Shown piece by piece: positions 47,707 through 54,604 of a stretch of 54,604 nt of DNA. The DNA is taken from NCBI RefSeq assembly GCF_020164475.1, contig NZ_JAIQWX010000028.1, positions 1 through 54,604 on the forward strand. The letters are read 5' to 3'. The stretch comes from Pseudomonas sp. REP124. Its GTDB lineage: Bacteria; Pseudomonadota; Gammaproteobacteria; Pseudomonadales; Pseudomonadaceae. The translations under genes were made by a program, and so were the position numbers. Within the stretch, counting starts at the first letter, position 1, and each line of letters opens with the position of its first letter. Under the pieces are notes generated by a model. The model made no database searches. It had not been told where the DNA came from and saw only the letters and a list, made by a program, of their open reading frames with translations.

Positions 47707-48228
47707 TTAAAGCGGCGCAGGCTGAATGATTTCAACCCAATAAGCATCCGGGTCCTTGATGAACGCCAGGCTCTTCATGCGGCCGTCGCTCAGGCGCTTC
47801 TGGAAATCGCAGCCCAGCGCTTCGAAACGCTCGCAGGCCGCAACGATATCCGGCACCGAAATGCAGATATGACCAAAACCGCGCGGATCGGTATTGCCGT
47901 TGTGGTAGGCGAAATCCGGGTCGTTCTCGGTGCCGTGGTTGTGGGTCAACTCGAGGATGCCGGGGATCGACTTCATCCACTCGGTACGGGCGGCTGCGTC
48001 GGCCGGGATCTGCGCCTTGTCGACCAGTGCCAGGAAGTACAGGCTGAATTCCGCTTCCGGGAAGTCGCGCTTTTCCACCAGGGTGAAACCGAGGATGCGC
48101 GTGTAGAAGTCCAGGGACTTGGTGATGTCCTTGACCCGCAGCATGGTGTGGTTGAAGACGAACTTCTGGGTCGCGGCATCAGGCTGGGCGGTAACGCCGG
48201 GGAAGGTGTTCAGTTCTTGCAGGCTCAT
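47707..48228 (-). CDS. gloA: Lactoylglutathione lyase (glyoxalase I)
   Basis: 173 residues, the longer pseudomonad GloA with vicinal-oxygen-chelate folds. Conserved parts are FNHTMLRVKDITKSLDFYTRILGF, LELTHNHGTEND and GFGHICISVPD, with metal ligands among His and Glu of these blocks. It isomerises the methylglyoxal-glutathione hemithioacetal to S-lactoylglutathione. Together with gor and ahp it makes a thiol-defence neighbourhood. It starts after an AGGGCC-like site, weak. Confidence 0.95.
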   Translation of the reverse strand: MSLQELNTFPGVTAQPDAATQKFVFNHTMLRVKDITKSLDFYTRILGFTLVEKRDFPEAEFSLYFLALVDKAQIPADAAARTEWMKSIPGILELTHNHGTENDPDFAYHNGNTDPRGFGHICISVPDIVAACERFEALGCDFQKRLSDGRMKSLAFIKDPDAYWVEIIQPAPL

Positions 48229-48372
48229 GGGCCCTCCGAAAATAAGCGGGGCGATTGAATGGCGACAATGATACGCAAGGGTTGGGACATCACCAAACCA
48301 AAACCGTCGGCTATTGCCTGACAGTCGGTCGGGGCTCAGACTTCAGACTTCAATAGCTGAGTGTTCATTGAA

Positions 48373-48897
48373 ATGATTCGATTCGCTCCATCGGTTTTTA
48401 TTCTCACAGGCGCGCTGTTCGCCGCCGCCAGTGCCCACGCTGAAGATCCGGTCATGACCTGGCCCGCCGGATGGCAGGTTGAAGAGATAGCGCAAGACAA
48501 CGCAGCGTCCACTGTCTCTCGCCAGCGTGCAGTGAAAAACGACCAAAGTGGCACGCCGGTGATGGTCATGGAGTTGACCATGACCCAGGTGCAGAGCGGG
48601 CATCAGGTGAATCTTGAAGGCGTTTTGATGGAAATGCGCAAGTCCGTGCAAAAGGACTTTTTCCAGGGCGGTTATCAAAGTGTCTGCAATCGCATACATC
48701 CTGCGACCTTGAGCCGTTTATCGGCGCTGGAAACCACTTGCACCATCACCCAAAACGGTCGACATGTGCTTTCGCAAACTTTGGTGGCGGCAGTGGATGC
48801 TGATAAGGCCTACGTTCTTTCGTACGCGGGGCAGGCTGAGGCTTATAAGGCGAGTCAGGAAGAAATAGAAACAGCTCGTAACGCTTTGAAACTTTAG
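48373..48897 (+). CDS. Exported protein, DUF4946-like
   Basis: 174 residues from ATG 48373; GTG 48361 is an alternative. Signal peptide MIRFAPSVFILTGALFAAASAHAE, then a body with MTWPAGWQVEEI and TTCTITQNGRHVLSQTLVAA. It matches the kind of Pseudomonas periplasmic protein assigned to DUF4946, from memory. Two Cys in the mature part may form a disulfide. Role unknown. Confidence 0.7.
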   Translation: MIRFAPSVFILTGALFAAASAHAEDPVMTWPAGWQVEEIAQDNAASTVSRQRAVKNDQSGTPVMVMELTMTQVQSGHQVNLEGVLMEMRKSVQKDFFQGGYQSVCNRIHPATLSRLSALETTCTITQNGRHVLSQTLVAAVDADKAYVLSYAGQAEAYKASQEEIETARNALKL

Positions 48898-49028
48898 TTG
48901 AAAGACTTTAGTAGCTGCAGGCTTGGGCTGACGCGGAAATCCTTAGATACCCGAAGGGATTAAGCACAAAGTTGATCTGCAAGTAGCGAGTTGATTCGCC
49001 AATATCGTTGCATTTGTATGGTATCCAT

Positions 49029-49055
49029 GAAAAAAGCCCTGCATTCGCAGGGCTT
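49029..49055 (-). terminator. Intrinsic terminator of mvaT
   Basis: Minus strand: AAGCCCTGC, GAAT, GCAGGGCTT, then TTTT. Confidence 0.88.
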
Positions 49056-49072
49056 GTTTATAGCGCGAGGAT

Positions 49073-49438
49073 TTAGCCGCGCAGCCAGGAATCAACGGTG
49101 CCGGCACCGTATTGTTCCTTCCATGCCTTCAGGCCGCGATGGTTGCCGCCCTTGGTTTCGATCAGTTCGCCGGTGTGCGGGTTCTGATAAACCTTGACCA
49201 CGCGAGCACGGCGGGTTTTAGGCGCTGCGGCCTGCTGCAGACCGGATTTGGCCGGGTTCGGGTCGAGAATGGCGATGATGTCGCGCAGGCTCTTGCCGTA
49301 GGTTTTCATCAAGCCCTGGAGCTTTTCTTCGAATTCGATTTCTTTCTTGAGCCCGGCATCGTTCTTCAGGGATTCAAGCTGCTTGAGCTGCTCTTGAAGG
49401 GCCTTTTCAGCTGCACGAAATTCAGCGAGTCTGGACAA
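49073..49438 (-). CDS. mvaT: MvaT-family H-NS-like xenogeneic silencer
   Basis: 121 residues starting at TTG 49438 (GGAG eight bases upstream; the family start SRLAEFRAAEKALQEQLKQL is thereby matched). N-terminal coiled-coil for dimerisation and oligomerisation (about 1-55), a basic linker with TRRARVVKV, and the C-terminal AT-pincer DNA-binding domain with GGNHRGLKAWK. It binds AT-rich foreign DNA, so the NRPS island is a plausible target. Upstream is an AT-rich 238-base region with no gene. Confidence 0.93.
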   Translation of the reverse strand: MSRLAEFRAAEKALQEQLKQLESLKNDAGLKKEIEFEEKLQGLMKTYGKSLRDIIAILDPNPAKSGLQQAAAPKTRRARVVKVYQNPHTGELIETKGGNHRGLKAWKEQYGAGTVDSWLRG

Positions 49439-49676
49439 TATGATTACTCCAATAGTGTGTTTGGCTGAAACCAACCGCAAACAAAGCTATAAGCCAAAAG
49501 CCTTGAAGCGACTCGGTGATTAAATCGCTTACCCGCTAAATTACCGCAGGCATGGAAAAAATTGTAGTTGTTAATTCATCAAGAGTAAATCATGTCTTTT
49601 TTTTCATGTAACACGCCGCTGTATTTCGATTCGATTCAGAGCGTTTTATGGTGGTTTGGTCGCTTGAAACCATCCC

Positions 49677-51209
49677 TTAATCGACACTTAATGCACTAAT
49701 GAACTCAGCGCCAGGCATGGGACGACCGTACAGATAGCCTTGCAGGAAGTTAACGTTATGTGCGGTCAGGTAATCACTTTGTTCCTGGGTCTCTACACCC
49801 TCTGCAACCATTGCCAGATCGAGCTTTACGGCAAGTTCGATGACCGTATCCAGAATATGGCCGGACAAAGCGTCGACACCGATCATGGCCACGAAGCTCT
49901 GGTCGATTTTCAGATAATCCACATTGAACTGGCGCAAGTAACCCAGGCTTGAATGACCGGTGCCGAAGTCGTCGATGGCGATCTTCACCCCAAGCTCGCG
50001 CAACTGCTCGAAAAGCTGATGGGTGAGGGGAGTGGGTTCGATCAGTTCACGCTCGGTCAGCTCGAGGACCAGATGGATGGAGCCGGGCGCGAATTGCGCG
50101 AGGAATTCCCGGCAATCGCTGACCAGTTCCAGGTCCTGGCAATGGCTGGCGGTGATGTTGATGCCGATATGAAAGGGCTCACGGAATGACGCAGACAACG
50201 GCCCGAGCAACACCGCCGTCTGCTGCATCAGGGACCGGGTCATCGGCACGATCAACCCGGAATATTCCGCGAAGGGAATGAACAGGTCAGGACGCATCAG
50301 GCCTTCTTTTGGATGATTCCAGCGCATCAGCACTTCGATGCCCGAGACTTTCTTGGTATCGCCATGCACCACGGCCTGGAAGTAAGGAACGAACTCCATG
50401 GCCTCCATCGCACGCTTCATTTCATGGCTTGGAGAAGTGGAACGCCTCTGTAACAAGTACCCGATAACCGCAGACACAGCGCCGAAGAAAATCAGCAAAC
50501 TGAACAGTGCCGGATACTCGCTGCTCATATAGCGCCAGATTTCACCCTCGGGAAAACCGGCTTTTACGCCAAAGGCATAGCGTGAAGAATCGAGCTTGCT
50601 TTGCGCTACTGCAAAGTCGGGCAGGGCGCCCTCATGAAACTGGTTATCGGCGGATAACCAGTTGGGGCCGACTTGCAGCACCAGCAAAGTATGGCTACCG
50701 ATCAGGCGCAGCACGTTACTGAGGTGGTAACCATCCAGAGTACTCATCGCACCGCGTTTGCCTTCGCTCAGCCGATAGACTAGCAAGGCGGTATCCGGCG
50801 TTACCGGGTTGCCCTTCATCAGTAATAACCGACCTCCTTCGTAGTCACCGGAGGAGATTTTTTCATTCACATCGCCAAACAGCGAACTGCAATAAATGGC
50901 GTCGTCCCAGACCAGATTGGTAGAGCGCACGAAAGGCCGTCGAGTGACTTGTTCACGTAGGGCGAGATTAACGTCAAGACAACGTTGGCCGGCCAATGGC
51001 AGTAGTTCGCGAGCGGCCTGGGCGGTGTTGTCCAGCATCAGTTCGAATTGTTGAATTGCTTCTTCGGCCGTTTGTTCGGCGCTGTGCTTGAGTGCGCGTT
51101 CAGCCTGCATGTAGAGAATGACGACACCGAGCACTACCGGGAGCAATCCACTTGCGAGGGTCACCGCCATCCTGATGCTGCGTTTGCGGGATTTTGCTTT
51201 CAGTGGCAT
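49677..51209 (-). CDS. CSS-motif cyclic-di-GMP phosphodiesterase (EAL)
   Basis: 510 residues. The first membrane segment (about 13-33) is followed by a periplasmic CSS-motif sensor domain containing CSSLFG, a second membrane segment (about 235-255), then a cytoplasmic EAL domain. The motif is EVLMRW instead of EALxRW, as in many active enzymes. Catalytic blocks ELTERELIE, DDFGTGHSSLGYL and AEGVETQEQ are intact. It hydrolyses c-di-GMP, presumably controlled by the redox state of the periplasmic cysteines, as in the E. coli Pde CSS group. Confidence 0.92.
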   Translation of the reverse strand: MPLKAKSRKRSIRMAVTLASGLLPVVLGVVILYMQAERALKHSAEQTAEEAIQQFELMLDNTAQAARELLPLAGQRCLDVNLALREQVTRRPFVRSTNLVWDDAIYCSSLFGDVNEKISSGDYEGGRLLLMKGNPVTPDTALLVYRLSEGKRGAMSTLDGYHLSNVLRLIGSHTLLVLQVGPNWLSADNQFHEGALPDFAVAQSKLDSSRYAFGVKAGFPEGEIWRYMSSEYPALFSLLIFFGAVSAVIGYLLQRRSTSPSHEMKRAMEAMEFVPYFQAVVHGDTKKVSGIEVLMRWNHPKEGLMRPDLFIPFAEYSGLIVPMTRSLMQQTAVLLGPLSASFREPFHIGINITASHCQDLELVSDCREFLAQFAPGSIHLVLELTERELIEPTPLTHQLFEQLRELGVKIAIDDFGTGHSSLGYLRQFNVDYLKIDQSFVAMIGVDALSGHILDTVIELAVKLDLAMVAEGVETQEQSDYLTAHNVNFLQGYLYGRPMPGAEFISALSVD

Positions 51210-51321
51210 CTGTGAAACCTGTGGCGATGAAGTCGGGCTCTTAAATGCTGGCGGCGAAAAACGCCCTCCATGAAGAGATCAAGTTGCAGCCATGATAGTT
51301 GGCCGCCGTTAGTTGTGCCGT

Positions 51322-52194
51322 TCATCTGTAGTCAAGCCGTTGCGCAAGTTTGATGAAGGCCAGGGCCGCCGGTGACGCCTGGCGCTGGTCGAGCACTGCC
51401 AGGCCGATCTGCCGGGCTACTACCGGGGAAAGTGGTTTTTTCACATAGCGGCCGTCGTCGTGTTCGGGCAGAGAACTTTCGGCGACCACGGTCAGGGCGT
51501 CGCCGCGACCCACCGTATCCAGCGTGCTCAGCAACTGCGAGCAGCGAAAGCGGATGTTAGGCATCAGCCGCGCGCCGTGGAACAGCCGTGACACCAGCTC
51601 CGACGAGCCCGCTTCGGTCAGTACGAATGGGTCATGGCACAGGTCGCTCAGGCTGACGCTGTCGCGGCGGGTCAGCGGATGATGGGCGGGCAGCAGCGCG
51701 ACCATCTGATCTTCGAGCAACGCCACCGTGTCGAAGCGCTCGTCAGGCAGCACCACAAAACCGATGTCGATACGCCGCTCCTGCAGCCACTGGATGACCT
51801 GACGGTCCGGGCCTTCATCGATGTGCACCTCGATACCCGGATGGGCGGCGCGGTAGTGCTTGAGAATCAATGGGAGCAATTTGATCGACGAAGTCGGGCC
51901 GAATGAGCCGATACGCAACGTCCCGCGCTTCATGCCCCGGGCATCCGCCGCTTCCTGGCGCATGGTGTTGGCCAGGCCGAGCATGGCCCGGGCGCGCAGC
52001 AGCAGTTGCTGACCGATGTCACTCAGTTCGACTTGGGTCTGATGGCGGCGCAGCAGTTCCACGCCCAATTCCCGCTCCAGGGATTTCAACGCATGGGACA
52101 CCGCGGACTGGCTGATGCCCAGGCGCTGGGCCGCTGCCGTGAAGCCGTTGAGTTCGGCGACGGTGGAGAATATCTCCAGTTGGGTGAGGGTCAT
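51322..52194 (-). CDS. LysR-family transcriptional regulator
   Basis: 290 residues. The N-terminal winged HTH is LTQLEIFSTVAELNGFTAAAQRLGISQSAVSHALKSLE in part, followed by the periplasmic-binding-like effector domain (about 90-285). It is divergent from the EamA transporter gene (81 bases between starts), so it is the likely regulator of it. Effector unknown. Confidence 0.92.
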   Translation of the reverse strand: MTLTQLEIFSTVAELNGFTAAAQRLGISQSAVSHALKSLERELGVELLRRHQTQVELSDIGQQLLLRARAMLGLANTMRQEAADARGMKRGTLRIGSFGPTSSIKLLPLILKHYRAAHPGIEVHIDEGPDRQVIQWLQERRIDIGFVVLPDERFDTVALLEDQMVALLPAHHPLTRRDSVSLSDLCHDPFVLTEAGSSELVSRLFHGARLMPNIRFRCSQLLSTLDTVGRGDALTVVAESSLPEHDDGRYVKKPLSPVVARQIGLAVLDQRQASPAALAFIKLAQRLDYR

Positions 52195-52275
52195 GAGTGT
52201 TTACTCATTTTACGATGAGTGGGTATTAGCCAAATCATACGTCACCCAATGAAAATTCAATGTAGGACGTTTCCG

Positions 52276-53238
52276 ATGATTTGCGAGAACAGCCCGACCC
52301 GTTCCTCTGATGTGCCGGTGTATCTGAAGCTGGCGGCGGTCACCATGATCTGGGGCGGTACCTTTGTCGCGGGGCGTTTGCTGGCGGACAGCCTCAGCCC
52401 CTTGTTTGCTGCGAGCCTCAGGTTTTTGCTGGCCAGCGTGGCCTTGCTGCTGTTCCTGCTGATGGCCCGCGTGCCCTTGACCCGGCCCAACCCCCGGCAA
52501 TGGCTGCAACTGGCGATCCTCGGCTTCTTCGGGATCTACTTCTACAACCTCTGCTTCTTTTATGGCCTGCACTACATCAACGCTTCGCGGGCCTCGCTGA
52601 TCGTGGCGCTCAACCCGGCGGTCATCGGCCTGGCTTCATGGCTGCTGTTCAAGGAGCGTTTGAGCCGGGCGAAAGTCATCGGCATCGCGATCTGCATCGC
52701 CGGCGCCAGCGTGGTGATCGTCAGCCGCAACCCGCAACTGATGGCCGACAATGCCGATGCCTGGATCGGCGATCTGCTGATTTTCGGTTGTGTGCTGGGC
52801 TGGGGCATTTATTCGCTGTTCTCCAGGGAGCTCAACCACAGCCTGGGGCCGGTGCAGACCGTGACCTGGTCGATTCTGCTGGGCACCCTGATGCTCTGGG
52901 TCACCAGTGCGATTCGTGGCGAGTTGAGCTTCACCGCGCTGTTCAGCCTTGGTCCGCAACAGTGGTCGAGCCTGCTGTATCTAGGCGTATTGGGTTCGGC
53001 GCTGGCCTACATCGCCTATTACGACGGCATCCGCAAAATCGGCCCGACCCGCTCCGGCGTGTTCATTGCCCTGAACCCGTTGACGGCGGTTATCCTCGGC
53101 GCGCTGTTGCTGGACGAACAGCTCACCCTGGCGATGTACCTGGGAGGAGGGCTGATCCTGCTGGGGATTTACCTGTGCAATAAACCCCTTGCTTCGGTGT
53201 CGGAAAAGGGGATTTCATACAGAAGGCGGACAAACTGA
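52276..53238 (+). CDS. EamA/DMT-family transporter
   Basis: 320 residues from ATG 52276 (AGGA eight bases upstream). Ten membrane segments in two EamA repeats; YLKLAAVTMIWGGTFVAGRLL begins the first and ALAYIAYYDGIRKIGPTRSG belongs to the second. These proteins export or import small metabolites such as amino acids; the substrate is not predictable. Regulated probably by the adjacent LysR. Confidence 0.88.
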   Translation: MICENSPTRSSDVPVYLKLAAVTMIWGGTFVAGRLLADSLSPLFAASLRFLLASVALLLFLLMARVPLTRPNPRQWLQLAILGFFGIYFYNLCFFYGLHYINASRASLIVALNPAVIGLASWLLFKERLSRAKVIGIAICIAGASVVIVSRNPQLMADNADAWIGDLLIFGCVLGWGIYSLFSRELNHSLGPVQTVTWSILLGTLMLWVTSAIRGELSFTALFSLGPQQWSSLLYLGVLGSALAYIAYYDGIRKIGPTRSGVFIALNPLTAVILGALLLDEQLTLAMYLGGGLILLGIYLCNKPLASVSEKGISYRRRTN

Positions 53239-53465
53239 TTTACGCTGTGTAGAATCAGGTTACGCATACAAGAATTCGTCTTCCGGCAACGGAAGCTTCG
53301 CCCGCAAGAGCCTTGGGTCGACCATGAAGTTATTAGGGTTTCAATTGATCTACGGTGATTTCCTCGCCCGCAGCGTGCGGGGCATTTCCTGCGCGCCACC
53401 CGCCGGTCTCAGCATCTCCAGCAACTAACCTTCAGTTAATTGACCAGAATGATGAGGCGCCAACC

Positions 53466-54542
53466 ATGGCAGATCTATACGAAAACCCGATGGGCCTGAT
53501 GGGCTTTGAATTCATCGAATTCGCATCGCCGACCCCCAACACCCTGGAGCCGATCTTCGAGATCATGGGCTTCACCAAAGTCGCGACCCACCGTTCCAAG
53601 GACGTGCACCTGTATCGCCAGGGCGCGATCAACCTGATCCTCAACAACGAACCCAATAGCGTCGCCTCGTACTTCGCTGCCGAGCACGGTCCGTCGGTGT
53701 GCGGCATGGCGTTCCGGGTCAAGGATTCGCAAAAGGCCTACAAGCGCGCGCTGGAACTGGGCGCCCAGCCGATCCACATCGAAACCGGTCCGATGGAGCT
53801 GCACCTGCCGGCGATCAAGGGCATTGGCGGTGCGCCGCTGTACCTGATCGACCGTTTCGGTGAAGGCAGCTCGATCTATGACATCGACTTCGTCTACCTC
53901 GAAGGCGTGGACCGTCATCCGGTCGGCGCGGGCCTGAAAATCATCGACCACCTGACCCACAACGTGTATCGCGGTCGCATGGCCTACTGGGCGAACTTTT
54001 ACGAGAAGCTGTTCAACTTCCGTGAAATCCGTTACTTCGACATCAAGGGCGAGTACACCGGCCTGACCTCCAAGGCCATGACCGCGCCGGACGGCATGAT
54101 CCGCATCCCGCTGAACGAGGAATCGTCCAAGGGCGCGGGCCAGATCGAAGAGTTCCTGATGCAGTTCAACGGCGAAGGCATCCAGCACGTTGCGTTCCTG
54201 GCCGATGATCTGGTCAAGACCTGGGATCACCTGAAAAGCATCGGCATGCGCTTCATGACCGCACCGCCAGACACCTACTACGAAATGCTCGAAGGCCGCC
54301 TGCCGGCCCACGGCGAGCCGGTGGGCGAGCTGCAGGCGCGGGGCATTCTGCTGGACGGTTCGTCCGATAAGGACGACAAGCGTCTGCTGCTGCAGATCTT
54401 CTCTGAAACGCTGATGGGGCCGGTGTTCTTCGAGTTTATCCAGCGCAAGGGGGATGACGGTTTCGGTGAGGGTAACTTCAAGGCGCTGTTCGAATCGATC
54501 GAGCGGGATCAGGTACGCCGTGGTGTGTTGAACGCCGAGTAA
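53466..54542 (+). CDS. hpd: 4-hydroxyphenylpyruvate dioxygenase
   Basis: 358 residues from ATG 53466 (GAGG upstream). Two VOC-fold halves. Fe(II) ligands are His162 (IIDHLTH), His241 (IQHVAF) and Glu323 (VFFEF), matching the known P. fluorescens enzyme to within one position. It turns 4-hydroxyphenylpyruvate into homogentisate in tyrosine catabolism. Complete; the following genes are outside the window. Confidence 0.97.
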   Translation: MADLYENPMGLMGFEFIEFASPTPNTLEPIFEIMGFTKVATHRSKDVHLYRQGAINLILNNEPNSVASYFAAEHGPSVCGMAFRVKDSQKAYKRALELGAQPIHIETGPMELHLPAIKGIGGAPLYLIDRFGEGSSIYDIDFVYLEGVDRHPVGAGLKIIDHLTHNVYRGRMAYWANFYEKLFNFREIRYFDIKGEYTGLTSKAMTAPDGMIRIPLNEESSKGAGQIEEFLMQFNGEGIQHVAFLADDLVKTWDHLKSIGMRFMTAPPDTYYEMLEGRLPAHGEPVGELQARGILLDGSSDKDDKRLLLQIFSETLMGPVFFEFIQRKGDDGFGEGNFKALFESIERDQVRRGVLNAE

Positions 54543-54560
54543 GGCATTACACCGATCAAA

Positions 54561-54604
54561 CTGTGGGAGCGGGCTTGCTCGCGAAGAGGCCGTGTCAGTC
54601 GACA
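54561..54604. repeat. REP, cut by the window edge
   Basis: CTGTGGGAGCGGGCTTGCTC is one arm of a likely REPIN after hpd. The second arm lies beyond the window. Confidence 0.65.

Overview
The window is chromosomal DNA of a fluorescent Pseudomonas (P. fluorescens complex). The evidence is the gacA-uvrC-pgsA-tRNA(Gly/Cys/Leu) block, an MvaT-type silencer, TTG-started gacA and mvaT, a Fragi-type lipase, Pseudomonas-type HPPD and many REP/REPIN palindromes. Most of the DNA is GC-rich core genome. The main exception is about 2.3-8.28 kb, which is visibly AT-richer.

Layout. (1) 0-9.7 kb: a D-3-hydroxybutyrate operon (permease then dehydrogenase) with a sigma-54 promoter, and its presumed sigma-54 activator. 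The two parts are separated by a small accessory island that holds an A-T-C nonribosomal peptide synthetase, a divergent amidase and a LuxR-type solo regulator. A perfect 26-bp palindrome lies in the divergent promoter. (2) 9.8-15.8 kb: yejABEF oligopeptide ABC importer and a parvulin. (3) 15.9-18.6 kb: lipase, then DAHP synthase preceded by a terminator and two short ORFs rich in aromatic codons, an apparent attenuation leader. (4) 18.9-23.1 kb: gacA, uvrC, pgsA and three tRNA genes, a known kind of island hotspot, here holding only a 90-codon ORF. (5) 23.1-28.9 kb: small exported or hypothetical proteins, an NmrA-like oxidoreductase divergent from a TetR regulator, and topoisomerase IB. (6) 29-32.8 kb: modABC with a ModE-type operator, and nitronate monooxygenase. 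(7) 33-35.5 kb: an 811-residue exported protein with three internal repeats and a Gly/Trp/Tyr-rich tail. (8) 35.7-38.3 kb: an adaptive response to alkylation (2OG-Fe(II) oxygenase, alkB, ada) with two matching Ada boxes. (9) 38.3-40.1 kb: small proteins and lipoproteins. (10) 40.4-48.2 kb: galU, gor, a KfrA-like coiled-coil protein, an orphan tyrosine recombinase, ahpC, ahpF and gloA. (11) 48.4-54.5 kb: DUF4946-like protein, mvaT, a CSS-motif EAL phosphodiesterase, a LysR/EamA divergent pair and hpd.

Working together. Gor, AhpC, AhpF and GloA form a thiol/peroxide/methylglyoxal defence block. Ada, AlkB and the second dioxygenase form an alkylation-repair regulon. GacA and MvaT are global regulators. 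The best candidate for an undescribed system is the NRPS-amidase-LuxR island. The sequence suggests that a glutamine-like amino acid is activated and condensed, and that a LuxR protein lacking the usual AHL-contacting residues controls both divergent genes. The product and ligand cannot be read from sequence.
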